Shown piece by piece: positions 24,177 to 32,692 of a stretch of DNA of 55,876 bases. How positions within the stretch are numbered: position 1 is the stretch's first letter; the number at the start of each line of letters is the position of its first letter. Source of the stretch: Thermodesulfovibrionia bacterium (GTDB taxonomy: Bacteria; Nitrospirota; Thermodesulfovibrionia; UBA6902; BMS3Bbin08); contig JAUXYI010000018.1 in the NCBI GenBank assembly GCA_030694425.1, forward strand, positions 1-55,876, in the 5' to 3' direction. The translations under genes and the position numbers were made by a program. The notes under the pieces are model-generated. The model was not told where the DNA came from. It saw only the letters and a list, made by a program, of their open reading frames with translations, and ran no database searches.

Positions 24177-24574
24177 TGTATGATGGCGGCAAAATAATTG
24201 TAGGGCTTATTATATTTGTCGGTTTGGTGACATTTCCTATCCTTTATAATATGGGCAAACCAGCTGCTATGCCTGAACTAAAACTTAATACCCCGGAAAT
24301 CCAGCAATTACAGGAAAAACACTGTGTGGAATCAAAGGAATATATGAGAGCCAATCACATGCAGCTTCTGAATGACTGGAGAGACTGGGCTGTGCGTGAT
24401 GGCAAAAGGGTTTATGTAAATTCTGAAGGGAAACATTTTACCATCAGTCTTCAAGATACATGTATGCACTGTCACTCAAACAAAAAAGAGTTTTGTGATA
24501 GGTGCCACACTTATGCAAATGTAAAACCTTACTGCTGGAGTTGCCATCTCGCGCCAAAGGAGAAGGAGACATGA
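24176..24574 (+). CDS. dsrJ: DsrJ, periplasmic triheme cytochrome c
   Basis: 132 residues. An uncleaved N-terminal membrane anchor (about 5-25) and three CxxCH haem sites: CMHCH, CDRCH and CWSCH, all in the last third. Starts in a TAATG overlap with dsrK. It faces the periplasm and has one haem with unusual ligation in studied members; ligands cannot be told here. Confidence 0.95.
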   Translation: MYDGGKIIVGLIIFVGLVTFPILYNMGKPAAMPELKLNTPEIQQLQEKHCVESKEYMRANHMQLLNDWRDWAVRDGKRVYVNSEGKHFTISLQDTCMHCHSNKKEFCDRCHTYANVKPYCWSCHLAPKEKET

Positions 24575-25374
24575 GTATAAATAGAAGAGAATTCTTAAAG
24601 CTTGCCGGTTTTTCCACGGTCATGGGATTGACAGGAAGTTCAGTTGTTGATGAACTCCTTAAAACCAAAGCTGAGGCCTCTCAGGTTTTAGTAGATGAGA
24701 AAGCCCTATCAGCAAAGAGATGGGCCATGGTTATTGATACGAGCAAGTTTAAGACAGAAGAAGATTATAAAAGCGTGATTCAAGCCTGCCACAGCATACA
24801 CAATGTGCCTGATATTGGAAACCCTAAAGATGAGGTTAAATGGATATGGACTGATACGTATGAGCACACCTTTCCCGGCCAGGAGAATGAATATATTCCA
24901 GAAGGTATAAAACACAAACCCTTTCTCCTTCTCTGTAATCACTGTTATAATCCTCCTTGTGTAAGGGTTTGTCCTACAAAGGCTACCTTTAAGAGGAAAG
25001 ACGGAATTGTTATGATGGACCAGCATCGCTGTATTGGATGCAGGTTCTGTATGGCGGCCTGTCCTTTTGGAGCGAGAAGCTTTAACTGGAGAGACCCAAG
25101 GCCCTTTATCAAAGAGACAAACCCGGAATATCCCACAAGGACAAAAGGCGTTGTGGAAAAGTGTACCTTCTGCTTTGAGCGGCTTGCCAGAGGTCTTAAG
25201 CCTGCGTGCGTGGAAAAGTCTAACGGAGGATTGATATTCGGCGACCTGTCAGACCCTAAATCAGAAGTCAGAAAAGTCCTCAGCGCACACTATACCATCC
25301 GGCGTAAACCAGAAATAGGGACACAGCCCAGTGTGTACTACATAATAGGAACAGGAGGTAATGAAAATGCTTGA
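24571..25374 (+). CDS. dsrO: DsrO, periplasmic iron-sulfur protein
   Basis: About 267 residues from the ATG preceded by AAGGAG. The twin-arginine signal [19 protein letters not shown] directs export of the folded protein. Ferredoxin-like cysteine groups follow: [28 protein letters not shown] and CTFCFERL with a later CVEK, giving three to four 4Fe-4S clusters as in other DMSO-reductase B-type subunits. The ATGA overlap with dsrJ fixes the start; an in-frame start 69 bases earlier would lie inside dsrJ and hide the signal. Confidence 0.95.
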   Translation: MSINRREFLKLAGFSTVMGLTGSSVVDELLKTKAEASQVLVDEKALSAKRWAMVIDTSKFKTEEDYKSVIQACHSIHNVPDIGNPKDEVKWIWTDTYEHTFPGQENEYIPEGIKHKPFLLLCNHCYNPPCVRVCPTKATFKRKDGIVMMDQHRCIGCRFCMAACPFGARSFNWRDPRPFIKETNPEYPTRTKGVVEKCTFCFERLARGLKPACVEKSNGGLIFGDLSDPKSEVRKVLSAHYTIRRKPEIGTQPSVYYIIGTGGNENA

Positions 25375-26539
25375 AAAGGCGCTGACCGGCAGTAGGCGAT
25401 ACTGGGTATGGATATTCTTTTTGCTTGCTGTTATAGGAACAGGTTTTATCTGCTACCTCCGTCAATTTGATTATGGGTTGGGAATTACCGGCATGAGCAG
25501 GGATGTTTCATGGGGTTTTTATATCTCCCAGTTTACATTCCTCGTCGGTGTTGCTGCTTCAGCAGTCATGCTCGTCATACCATATTACCTCCATGACTAT
25601 AAAACTTTTGGAAAAGTTGTAATCTTAGGTGAGTTTTTAGCTGTCTCTGCTGTGACCATGTGTATCCTGTTTATTTTCGTTGATCTGGGTCAACCAATGC
25701 GCGTTCTTAACGTGATACTGTATCCAACTCCCAATTCAATTCTATTTTGGGATATGATTGTCTTGAATGGCTACCTTTTCCTTAACATTGTGATTGGCTG
25801 GACTACCCTTGGTGCGGACCGTAAAGGAGTTCCGCCGCCCGGGTGGGTAAAGCCGCTGATATATCTCTCAATCCCATGGGCTATAAGTATTCACACTGTT
25901 ACAGCCTTTCTTTATGCCGGTCTTCCTGGAAGGCATTTCTGGCTGACAGCCGTTATGGCAGCACGATTTCTTGCATCAGCATTCGCCTCAGGGCCGGCGC
26001 TTCTCATTATTTTATGCCTCATAGTGAGAAAGGTCAGCAAGTTTGACCCGGGCAAAGAGGCTGTTCAGGCGCTGGGTAAGATAGTCACATACGCCATGTT
26101 TGCAAATGTATTTCTCCTTGGTCTGGAATTCTTTACTGCATTTTACAGCCAGATACCAGGACATATGCATCCCTTTGAATATCTCTATGTCGGGCTGGAA
26201 GGGCATGGAAAGCTTGTACCATTAATGTGGATATCTTCCATATTTGCCGTAGTAGCGCTTATCATGCTGGTTAATCCCAATATGCGCAAAAAAGAGAGCG
26301 CCCTTGCTTTTGCCTGTGTAACCGTTTTTATCTCTCTCTGGATTGATAAGGGGTTTGGTCTGGTTGTGGGTGGTTTTGTCCCCAATCCATTTGAAGGGGT
26401 AACAGAGTATTGGCCAACGCTACCCGAGGCATTAATTACCCTTGGTGTGTGGGCAATAGGGTTCTTGATACTCTCTATCCTTTACAAGGTAGCTGTCACG
26501 GTCAGGGAAGAGACAAGCTCCTGGCCATCGCTTCATTAA
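25367..26539 (+). CDS. dsrP: DsrP, NrfD-like membrane subunit
   Basis: About 390 residues with roughly ten membrane helices and NrfD/PsrC-family segments ([53 protein letters not shown]). It is the second quinone-binding subunit of the complex. The second of two close ATGs is preferred because AGGAGG is eight bases before it but only two before the first (25361). Overlaps dsrO. A terminator-like hairpin follows. Confidence 0.95.
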   Translation: MLEKALTGSRRYWVWIFFLLAVIGTGFICYLRQFDYGLGITGMSRDVSWGFYISQFTFLVGVAASAVMLVIPYYLHDYKTFGKVVILGEFLAVSAVTMCILFIFVDLGQPMRVLNVILYPTPNSILFWDMIVLNGYLFLNIVIGWTTLGADRKGVPPPGWVKPLIYLSIPWAISIHTVTAFLYAGLPGRHFWLTAVMAARFLASAFASGPALLIILCLIVRKVSKFDPGKEAVQALGKIVTYAMFANVFLLGLEFFTAFYSQIPGHMHPFEYLYVGLEGHGKLVPLMWISSIFAVVALIMLVNPNMRKKESALAFACVTVFISLWIDKGFGLVVGGFVPNPFEGVTEYWPTLPEALITLGVWAIGFLILSILYKVAVTVREETSSWPSLH

Positions 26540-26571
26540 CAGATTTTTTTTAAATATCTAATCCTATATTA

Positions 26572-26597
26572 GGACAGCTGTCTCGGCTGCCCTTTTT
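26572..26597 (+). terminator. Terminator of the dsr operon
   Basis: GGACAGC and GCTGCCC pair with one mismatch around a seven-base loop and are followed by a T-run. It lies about 30 bases past the dsrP stop. Confidence 0.6.
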
Positions 26598-26712
26598 ATT
26601 TCCCTATATATTAAGTGAATAAATGGCCGCTTATCCCAATAATTAAGAACCATGGTTAGAGAAGCAATACCACACGAATAGGCTGTAATTTGTTTTATAT
26701 ATTTAAAGTCCT

Positions 26713-26916
26713 TTATTTTCTGTTCTTATCTGATACATCTTTCCGGGCCGTGTGGGTGACTATGAAATTCTCCGGCCGCAAGTCTGGGTTCTTCTCAAGC
26801 TCCTCAACAAAGACAGTGATAGCCTTCCGCATGAAGGCTGAGAAGTGCACCCTCCTCGGTAATGCATGGATTCTCTGACGTGTATCTTCGTCAATTGTCG
26901 CTGTGTACTTTGCCAT
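26713..26916 (-). CDS. Small ribbon-helix-helix-like protein
   Basis: 67 residues, MAKYTATIDEDTRQRIHALP, then FSAFMRKAITVFVEELEKNP. A short strand followed by two helices fits a ribbon-helix-helix DNA-binding fold, common in antitoxins and small regulators, but no partner gene is adjacent. GGAGC is in a good position upstream of the ATG. It lies alone on the minus strand between the dsr operon and a ferredoxin gene. Confidence 0.6.
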   Translation of the reverse strand: MAKYTATIDEDTRQRIHALPRRVHFSAFMRKAITVFVEELEKNPDLRPENFIVTHTARKDVSDKNRK

Positions 26917-27060
26917 AATTGCTCCTTATTTGATGGATTGTTTATTATAACTAAATCGGCGCTCAGCTTTGTCAGGAAGCTGGGAAGGCTCTATCACACT
27001 TTCTAAAATATTTAAATTTTAAGGATTGGATGTAATCAAGTAAACAGGAGGTGAATAAGC

Positions 27061-27246
27061 ATGTATTTAGTTAACGTTGACCATGGGAAATGTGACGGGT
27101 GTGAAGAGTGTTCAAATATCTGCCCTTCCGAAGTTTTTAAAATAGTTGATGGAAAATCAGACCCTTACCAGGTATCTGACTGTGCATACTGTTTAAGCTG
27201 CGTGGAAGCCTGTCCTAACAGCGCAATTACCGTAACTGAAATGTAA
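27061..27246 (+). CDS. 2[4Fe-4S] ferredoxin
   Basis: 61 residues with two intact cluster motifs, CDGCEECSNICP and CAYCLSCVEACP. Small soluble electron carrier. AGGAGG with good spacing precedes the ATG, and a strong terminator follows. It sits between the dsr operon and the tusA-dsrE group, suggesting a redox role in sulfur metabolism, which is inference. Confidence 0.95.
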   Translation: MYLVNVDHGKCDGCEECSNICPSEVFKIVDGKSDPYQVSDCAYCLSCVEACPNSAITVTEM

Positions 27247-27264
27247 GAGCAGAGTAAGATTAAA

Positions 27265-27298
27265 TAAAAAAGGGCTGTCTTAACACAGCCCTTTTTTA
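27265..27298 (+). terminator. Bidirectional rho-independent terminator
   Basis: AAAAAGGGCTGT and ACAGCCCTTTTT pair around a short loop, with A-run before and T-run after, so it can end both the ferredoxin transcript and the facing tusA transcript. Confidence 0.9.
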
Positions 27299-27299
27299 T

Positions 27300-27335
27300 T
27301 ATAACTTTTAACTAATAACTCTTAACTTTAAACTC
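27300..27335. repeat. Family F repeat
   Basis: TAACTTTTAACTAATAACTC followed by TTAACTTTAAACTC, matching tracts at 19801-19868 and, inverted, at 16561-16600. Confidence 0.6.
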
Positions 27336-27340
27336 TATTC

Positions 27341-27592
27341 TCAGGGTTTCTTGATATAGATTTCCCAGTAACCCTTGTCTTCAAGTTTGATTAACTCGTA
27401 CGTAAATCCATGTTTTTCACAATATTTTGGTATTGTGTCCTCTGCAGATGCCGGGGCGTCACAAAGCACTTTTAGCAGAGTGCCCGGAGATGCCTTCTCC
27501 AAGGTCTTTTTTGTTAATACGAGCGGGTAAGGGCAAACCCTGCCGAGTACGTCCAGAGTATCTGTGGGTGTCTGTGACTTTAAATCAGCCAT
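27341..27592 (-). CDS. tusA: TusA-family sulfur carrier
   Basis: 83 residues with the CPxP motif C20-P-Y-P-L after a short strand (DVLGRVCPYPLVLTK), then a typical helix and the KVLCDAPAS strand. The Cys carries a persulfide sulfur. It is the last gene of a four-gene same-strand group with three DsrE-superfamily proteins, as in sulfur oxidisers and reducers that pass sulfane sulfur toward DsrC. Confidence 0.93.
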   Translation of the reverse strand: MADLKSQTPTDTLDVLGRVCPYPLVLTKKTLEKASPGTLLKVLCDAPASAEDTIPKYCEKHGFTYELIKLEDKGYWEIYIKKP

Positions 27593-27614
27593 AATCGCCT
27601 CCTATATATTTATT

Positions 27615-28028
27615 TTAAAAGAAAAGGAGATGGTTGACTTCTTCCATCATCTTGGTTATCTCACTAAAAGGAACAACCTTTGTTTTCATCTCTGCCCCAA
27701 ATTCTTCAGCATCTATTACAATGTCATTTTCAGTTAATCCAAACCTTGCAAGGTCTTCTTTGCATACAAGAATATTCAAATCAAGGAGCAGCGCCATTTT
27801 AATATGCGTTTCTGTGCTTGTAAGTTTGTATATATCCATTGCCTTCTGGTTTTTTATGCAGTTCAATACGCCGTCTCCGATAAAAGCAATGTCTGCAGTA
27901 ACCAAATCGCCTTCTTTAAGATATACCTCAACGCTCTGAGATGCAATAGCGTGTGTAAGCGCAAGTTTAGGATTTTCACTCTTGTATGGTGGTCTTTGTA
28001 CAATAAATCCCAATTTTGTAGTTGCCAT
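27615..28028 (-). CDS. DsrE-superfamily protein (DsrF/TusC-like)
   Basis: 137 residues. Opens with a strand (TKLGFIVQRPPYKSENPKLA), then the repeated alpha-beta plan of DsrE-like proteins (DIAFIGDGVLNCIKNQKA; LNILVCKEDLARFGLTEND), ending with LLFF. Its likely partners are the two neighbours. Only two Cys residues occur, in NCIK and VCKE, in the positions of the sulfur-binding region of relatives; which is active is uncertain. Confidence 0.8.
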   Translation of the reverse strand: MATTKLGFIVQRPPYKSENPKLALTHAIASQSVEVYLKEGDLVTADIAFIGDGVLNCIKNQKAMDIYKLTSTETHIKMALLLDLNILVCKEDLARFGLTENDIVIDAEEFGAEMKTKVVPFSEITKMMEEVNHLLFF

Positions 28029-28030
28029 TG

Positions 28031-28390
28031 TTATTCACCCCCTATATGCAGGACCCTGTCAGCGTCAAAAGCGCTTGCAAGGTACCAGTCCATGCTGTGT
28101 CTTTTAAAACCTTCCATTGTGTTATCTTTGTGATAGCCTCTTGCTTCTGCACAAGCCTCACAGGCCGTTACATTGAGTCCTTTTGCCATTAGTTCTTTCA
28201 AGGGTTTTTCAAGAGCGGAATAGTCCTTAAATGCCCTCTGGTCTTTTATTGAAAGCATAGTTCCGTTACCCGAGACCCAGAAGTCAACCTTATGACCCTT
28301 ATCTATTGCTGCGGCACAGAGCTTTACAGCAAAATCAAGAGTCATTGACCCGACGAGTGAAGAAAAACAACCTATTGTTAGTTTCCCCAT
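28031..28390 (-). CDS. DsrE-like sulfurtransferase subunit
   Basis: 119 residues with the DsrE pattern: LTIGCFSSLVGS, KGHKVDFWVSGNGTMLS, then a Cys pair in ACEACAEARG, where the sulfur-carrying Cys of DsrE/TusD sits. Ends with VLHIGGE. Expected to form a complex with its DsrF- and DsrH-like neighbours and to pass sulfur to or from TusA or DsrC. Confidence 0.88.
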   Translation of the reverse strand: MGKLTIGCFSSLVGSMTLDFAVKLCAAAIDKGHKVDFWVSGNGTMLSIKDQRAFKDYSALEKPLKELMAKGLNVTACEACAEARGYHKDNTMEGFKRHSMDWYLASAFDADRVLHIGGE

Positions 28391-28403
28391 TTTTTATATC
28401 CTC

Positions 28404-28700
28404 CTATAACCATGCTAATTTTTCGTAGTCATTGAATATTAAATCAACTAACTCGCTGTATGTTATAACTTTGATGTTACCGCTGATGTTTGAACTGCTA
28501 ATCCCTCTTGTTTCAAGGTCTTCTGAAAGCACATAAAAATTTGCAGATTTTTTCAGCAGAGGGGAGGGATTCCCATTTTCCTTAATGGTTGTATGATAGA
28601 CGCCGTTTCCTACAAGGATTATCCCTAGTTTTTCAGCTTTTAGTCTATCAAGGGTATCAACGGTAATCTTATAATCGCTGACAAAGACAGCCAGTCTCAT
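28404..28700 (-). CDS. DsrH/TusB-like protein
   Basis: 98 residues: LAVFVSDYKITVDTLDRLKA, LGIILVGNGVYH, ANFYVLSEDLETRGIS and VITYSELVDLIF. The order of strands and helices fits DsrH/TusB. First gene of the operon. It has no Cys, whereas DsrH often has one, so the role is probably structural in the hetero-oligomer. Assignment to this family is by pattern and context. Confidence 0.72.
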   Translation of the reverse strand: MRLAVFVSDYKITVDTLDRLKAEKLGIILVGNGVYHTTIKENGNPSPLLKKSANFYVLSEDLETRGISSSNISGNIKVITYSELVDLIFNDYEKLAWL

Positions 28701-28936
28701 AACTATACCTCCTCGAGTGGAAAATATTGGAAATATTGGTAATTGAAAACCCTAAAAGTTTATCTGCTGTTAATGGCTTTTGTCAAGGAAGAATGGAATT
28801 ATAAGAATTCCTTATAGATTATTATAGAGATTGTTAAGAAGGAATGACAAATTCTTCAAAAAAACAGCGAACTCATGAAGTTAATAATTTTCATGGCTTT
28901 GCCTTCCCAGAATGTTTCAACAAATCCAACCTTCCA

Positions 28937-29110
28937 TTAGCTTTTTTCATTATACATCTGTAATTCTGTTACAACCTCGTTTTTTTTAAGCAGGATTACA
29001 GCATAGTCTGATTTAATCTCTTCTAATTCCCATATTCGGTCTTTTAGAGCAATATCAGGATTAAAATTGTTCAAAAATGCCTTCCAGTAATTATTAAATA
29101 TTGCTCCATT
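28937..29110 (-). pseudogene. Unrecognised coding remnant
   Basis: A 57-codon open stretch with good codon use, no start codon (a TAG lies just before it) and no ribosome binding site. It reads GAIFNNYWKAFLNNF, then ALKDRIWELEEIKSDYAVIL and KKNEVVTELQMYNEKS. The content looks like the end of a real protein of unknown family. The rest of the 28.7-29.1 kb gap is A+T-rich and empty. Confidence 0.35.
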
Positions 29111-29167
29111 CTATACGAAATTACGAAATAAAAAAAACTTAATTAATATTATTTTATTCAGAAAACT

Positions 29168-29542
29168 CTATAATGTTATTTTACTGGCAAAATAACTGCC
29201 TAAGAACGCACCAAAGGCATCTGCAAGCAAATCGTAGAGCGAGACATCTCTGTCAGGCACAAAGGATTGGTGGAATTCATCAGAAGCGCCGTAGAAAACG
29301 GAAATGAGAAATGCCAGTAGAAAAACATATCTCTTGATTCCGCTTTTATTAAGAGAAAGGGAAAGGAGAAAGGCGAGAATGAGGTAAAGAAACATATGAA
29401 TGACTTTGTCAAAATTTCCTATCAGGGTAGGTAGGTCGGATCCCCCAAGAGAAGATAGATAGAAAATAACTCCCATATAACTTACGGTAAGGATCCAATA
29501 AATAATAGTTGTTCGTAAATTTGATGTTTTTGCTCTATACAT
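29168..29542 (-). CDS. VanZ-like membrane protein
   Basis: 124 residues, four membrane helices, with the VanZ signature GNFDKVIHMFLYLILAFLLS, YGASDEFHQSFVPDRDVSLY and DLLADAFGAFLGSY. The D-E-H-Q and P-D-R motif is invariant in the family. Members link to cell-envelope traits but the reaction is not known. Lies downstream of feoB across a large palindrome. Confidence 0.9.
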   Translation of the reverse strand: MYRAKTSNLRTTIIYWILTVSYMGVIFYLSSLGGSDLPTLIGNFDKVIHMFLYLILAFLLSLSLNKSGIKRYVFLLAFLISVFYGASDEFHQSFVPDRDVSLYDLLADAFGAFLGSYFASKITL

Positions 29543-29569
29543 TTCTTATTAGTCTTAAATAGGGTTCAA

Positions 29570-29612
29570 GGATTCATCCCGATTATTCGGGACGAATAAT
29601 CGGGATGAATCC
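29570..29612. repeat. Perfect 20-base inverted repeat after feoB
   Basis: Arms GGATTCATCCCGATTATTCG and its exact complement, separated by three bases, end two bases from the feoB stop. No T-run follows on the minus strand, so it is not a standard terminator, though the hairpin could still stall polymerase or protect the mRNA end. The TTCGGGA centre is shared with the CCCGACTATTCGGG word at 35190-35210. Confidence 0.8.
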
Positions 29613-29613
29613 T

Positions 29614-31590
29614 TTAACTAAATATTTTCAGCCATAAGAGTGTTTTGTGAAGCAGTCCGCCTACAAGAAAAGAAAATGGAAACACAAACCCCGCTATTAT
29701 TAAAGCTGCCTTTAATCCCCGTTCTTTTATTATGACAAACAAATTTGCTATACAGGGTATAAACAATGTAACGGTCACTAAGCTTACCACAACCTGTTCA
29801 GTGTTTAATAGTCCCTGTTCCTGGAGGGCAAAGAGTCCTGCTGCTCCGTAATCTCTCCTTAAAAACCCTATTATAAATGATTCCGTTGCTTTTGCCGGGA
29901 GTCCAAGAAAATTTACAATGATAGGGGAGGCTGCTTTTTCAAGCAAAGGCAGAATCCCTAATTTATCTGCTGTAAAAAGTATCAGTGTTCCAAGGATAAA
30001 TAAAGGAACAGCTTCTTTTAAATACCACTCAATCCGCCCCATGGTTTTTATAAGGATATTTGAGAGTTGCGGCAGTCTGAGAGGTGGAATTTCAAGCATA
30101 AAATCTGCTTTCTGGCCAGGTATGATTTTTGAAGAAATAAAACCTACAAATATTATTACCCCGACTAAAACAGAAATCCATATGAGCAGCGCTTCTAACG
30201 GTTGTTTTCCGAACATCCCCAGTATTACACCAAGCTGAGCCGAGCATGGTACGCCGAGGGCGAGCAAAAGGGTTACGATAAGCCTTTCTTTAGGAGTGTC
30301 CAGGATTCTTGCGGTAAGTGTTGCCATGGTGTCGCAGCCAAGACCAAGAACCATTGGCAGGACTGCTTTTCCATTAAGCCCTATGGCGCTGAATGCCTTG
30401 TTTAACATCGCAGCCAGACGCGGAAGGTAACCAGAGTCTTCCAGAATTGCAAATGCAATAAAAAAAGTTGCTGTTATGGGCAGGATAATAGCGATTGCAT
30501 AGGTAATTGCCATGGTTATTATCCCATATTGACCTATTAAAAGCTCTTGCAGAAGATTTATTGGAATAAGCGTTGTAATGATTTTTTTAGCAAGCGGATT
30601 TAAATATTCACCAAAGATTACATCTTCAATTAAGTCAACCAGAATACCTGCGCCAAATCTTCCTACAAATTCATACAAGCCAAATAGGACAAGGAATAAG
30701 AAAGGGAAACCCCATACCGGATGAGTTGTTAGTTTATCAATGAATGATATGAATCCTTTTTTTGTCGTGGGGGTTCTGGTAAATATCTTCTCGGAGATGT
30801 TATCTGCGATTTTCATGCGCTGCTGGCTTACTATATAAGATAGAGGAAGAGAATATTTTTCTGATGCGCTGTCCCTCAACTCCTCAATGCGTTTTATGTT
30901 CTCCTCGGTCAGGTTTTTAAGAAGCCAGTTTTTCAGCGTTTTGTCTCCGGAAAGTATCATAAGCGCAATTGAACGCCTTGTTATATTTGAATCAGGCAGC
31001 AAAGTCTCTATTTTGGAGATATATTCTTCAATACATGAGTCGTAAGTGAATTTGAAATCTGAGACCCTTGGATGCGCAGCTACCTTTTTAAGAGAGTCTA
31101 TACCTTTTTTCTGAACCGCTATTGTTGAAACAATCTCCACCCCGAGAATTTTTTTAAGTTCATCCTCTTTAATATTGATTCCCCGGTCTAATGCCTCGTC
31201 CCTCATATTTAAGTCAAGAATAATAGGAAGCCCCATCTCTATAAGTTGAAGGGTAATGGAGAGAGACCTTTTTATGTTTTTTGTATCAGCGACCTGTATA
31301 ACTGCGTTTGTTTCTTCTTCAAGGAGTATATCTCTAGTGACTTTTTCATCTTCGCTCATGGGTATGAGGCTGTTTACTCCTGGAGTATCAATAATTAGAT
31401 ATCTTTTTTTACTGATGATAGCATTACCCATTGTCACTTCAACAGTTGTGCCGGGATAATTAGAAACTGTCACATAGCGGCCTGTCAACAGCGAGAATAT
31501 TGCACTTTTGCCTACATTGGGATTACCCACAAGGGCTATCCTCGGGGTGTCTTTTGCAGTGTCCTTAATTTTTTTGTGGTGCTGGTGCAT
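29614..31590 (-). CDS. feoB: Ferrous iron transporter B (FeoB)
   Basis: 658 residues. N-terminal G domain with G1 GNPNVGKS at 22-29, the switch segment NYPGTTVEV, G3 DTPGV, and then the helical spacer. The membrane part has the two Gate regions: LEDSGYLPRLA with GLGCDTMAT, and FLRRDYGAAGLF. It is a complete but short FeoB; no feoA is visible next to it. fur is encoded directly upstream on the same strand with a Fur box ahead, so the pair is expected to be repressed when iron is plentiful. Confidence 0.95.
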   Translation of the reverse strand: MHQHHKKIKDTAKDTPRIALVGNPNVGKSAIFSLLTGRYVTVSNYPGTTVEVTMGNAIISKKRYLIIDTPGVNSLIPMSEDEKVTRDILLEEETNAVIQVADTKNIKRSLSITLQLIEMGLPIILDLNMRDEALDRGINIKEDELKKILGVEIVSTIAVQKKGIDSLKKVAAHPRVSDFKFTYDSCIEEYISKIETLLPDSNITRRSIALMILSGDKTLKNWLLKNLTEENIKRIEELRDSASEKYSLPLSYIVSQQRMKIADNISEKIFTRTPTTKKGFISFIDKLTTHPVWGFPFLFLVLFGLYEFVGRFGAGILVDLIEDVIFGEYLNPLAKKIITTLIPINLLQELLIGQYGIITMAITYAIAIILPITATFFIAFAILEDSGYLPRLAAMLNKAFSAIGLNGKAVLPMVLGLGCDTMATLTARILDTPKERLIVTLLLALGVPCSAQLGVILGMFGKQPLEALLIWISVLVGVIIFVGFISSKIIPGQKADFMLEIPPLRLPQLSNILIKTMGRIEWYLKEAVPLFILGTLILFTADKLGILPLLEKAASPIIVNFLGLPAKATESFIIGFLRRDYGAAGLFALQEQGLLNTEQVVVSLVTVTLFIPCIANLFVIIKERGLKAALIIAGFVFPFSFLVGGLLHKTLLWLKIFS

Positions 31591-31604
31591 ATCAGTAGAA
31601 AATT

Positions 31605-31680
31605 AAAAGTCAAAGTGACAAATCAAAATCTAAAAATAATTTTTGCATTTCGATATGTATTTTTTATTTTTTATTTTTTG
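31605..31680. repeat. Family E A+T-rich repeat at the fur-feoB junction
   Basis: AAAGTCAAAGTGACAAATCA, ATTTTTGCATTTCGATATG and TTTTTATTTTTTATTTTTTG. The last tract writes the C-terminal Ala-Lys-Ala-Lys-Asn-Lys-Lys of Fur on the minus strand. Related to 34660-34795, 35120-35228 and 51150-51248. Confidence 0.55.
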
Positions 31681-32176
31681 CCTTTGCTTTGTTTAACTCA
31701 TACTCCGACACCTCGGTACTATGGTACTTACATTTCTTACAATACCCATAGATTTCCATCTTGTGTATTACAGTATAAAATCCGAATTCATTGGAAATTT
31801 TTTCTTGAAGCCTTTCCATTTTCATATTTTCGAATTCTGTAATTGTCCCGCAGTTTATACATATGAGATGGTCGTGGTGGTCTTCAGCAGGAAGGGGTTC
31901 ATATCTTGTAAGGTTATCTGCAAAAACCCGTTCAGTAGCAAGCCCTAATGTTGTAAGAAGTTTTAATGTCCTGTATACGGTTGTAAAACCAATCCCTTTA
32001 TGTTTCCTGCCTATTTTTTTATATAAGTCCTCGGCAGTGATATGGCCTGTACCTCTAAGGAATTCGGTAGCTATGACATCCCTTTGTCTGGTGGATTTAA
32101 GCCCCTTTTCCTTTAAAGAGTTTTTTAGACGCTCTTTTTTTTCGGAGATCTTGAAACTTTTAACTGACTTGTACAT
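31664..32176 (-). CDS. fur: Fur-family iron regulator
   Basis: 170 residues. Winged-helix N-terminus with TTVYRTLKLLTTLGLA, then the metal-binding region DHHDHLICINCGTITEF and a C-terminal CKKC, i.e. two CxxC pairs for structural zinc. The context (feoB next, near-consensus Fur box ahead) supports Fur over PerR or Zur. The C-terminal lysine-rich tail is repeat-derived. Confidence 0.92.
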   Translation of the reverse strand: MYKSVKSFKISEKKERLKNSLKEKGLKSTRQRDVIATEFLRGTGHITAEDLYKKIGRKHKGIGFTTVYRTLKLLTTLGLATERVFADNLTRYEPLPAEDHHDHLICINCGTITEFENMKMERLQEKISNEFGFYTVIHKMEIYGYCKKCKYHSTEVSEYELNKAKAKNKK

Positions 32177-32188
32177 TAGATGTTTTTT

Positions 32189-32217
32189 ATTTTAACCAAA
32201 ACAGTATGCCTTGTCAA
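32189..32217 (-). promoter_or_regulatory. Sigma-70 promoter of fur-feoB
   Basis: On the minus strand, TTGACA (32217-32212), a 17-base spacer and TAAAAT (32194-32189). A near-ideal promoter about 13 bases before the fur start codon, so the leader is very short. Confidence 0.85.
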
Positions 32218-32218
32218 G

Positions 32219-32237
32219 GAAAATGAAATTCATTTTC
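32219..32237. promoter_or_regulatory. Fur box
   Basis: GAAAATGAAATTCATTTTC, a perfect 9-1-9 inverted repeat that matches the classical 19-base Fur consensus GATAATGATAATCATTATC at 15 positions. It abuts the -35 box of the fur promoter. Confidence 0.85.
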
Positions 32238-32324
32238 AAAATAAATTTAGTATATGAACAAAAAACTTTTTTAAATACAGTGGAATCCCGGAAATCAGGT
32301 TAATCTTTCTTGTGGCTGACAAAA

Positions 32325-32375
32325 AGAGATAAAAAATGCCGTCAATAAAGGTTTCCGACGGCATTTTTTATCTCT
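32325..32375. terminator. Strong bidirectional terminator
   Basis: Nineteen-base perfect arms, with GATAAAAAATGCCGTC on the left and GACGGCATTTTTTATC on the right around a 13-base loop. On the minus strand it ends the ferredoxin gene; A and T tracts in the stem allow use from both sides. Confidence 0.85.
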
Positions 32376-32394
32376 GATTTCAATAGAGGCTTTT

Positions 32395-32580
32395 TTATTC
32401 TTCAAAAGTTATTGCCTCTGAAGGACACGTGTCAGCTGCTTCTTGGCAATCACAGGTATTGCACTTATCAGCTGCTTTAACTTGTGCTTTATCGTCTGCG
32501 AGTTCAAACACCTCTGGACATAACTCAACACATGTGCCGCATCCGGTGCACAAATCATAGTCAATTGCTGGTTTTTTCAT
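32395..32580 (-). CDS. 4Fe-4S ferredoxin
   Basis: 61 residues. CTGCGTCVELCP is a full 4Fe-4S motif; the second half has CNTCDCQEAADTC, with cysteines spaced unlike a second standard cluster, so a single cluster plus perhaps a disulfide is more likely, as in Desulfovibrio/Thermotoga-type ferredoxins. GGGAGG precedes the start. Confidence 0.9.
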   Translation of the reverse strand: MKKPAIDYDLCTGCGTCVELCPEVFELADDKAQVKAADKCNTCDCQEAADTCPSEAITFEE

Positions 32581-32692
32581 ATAGAGCCTCCCTTTTAAAG
32601 TATTTTCGCCCTCTATAATAACATAATCTTGAAGTTTTCAGTTGTTTTAAGCCCTTAAACCAATAACTGATTACTGATAACTGTTTACTGAT

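Noticed and set aside
20337-32621. Shared 17-mer TTCGCCCTCTATAATAA at 20337-20353 (before dsrC) and 32605-32621 (before a ferredoxin gene)
   Set aside because: It points the same way on the plus strand although the two genes are on opposite strands, and one such match in 56 kb of A+T-rich DNA is not far from chance.
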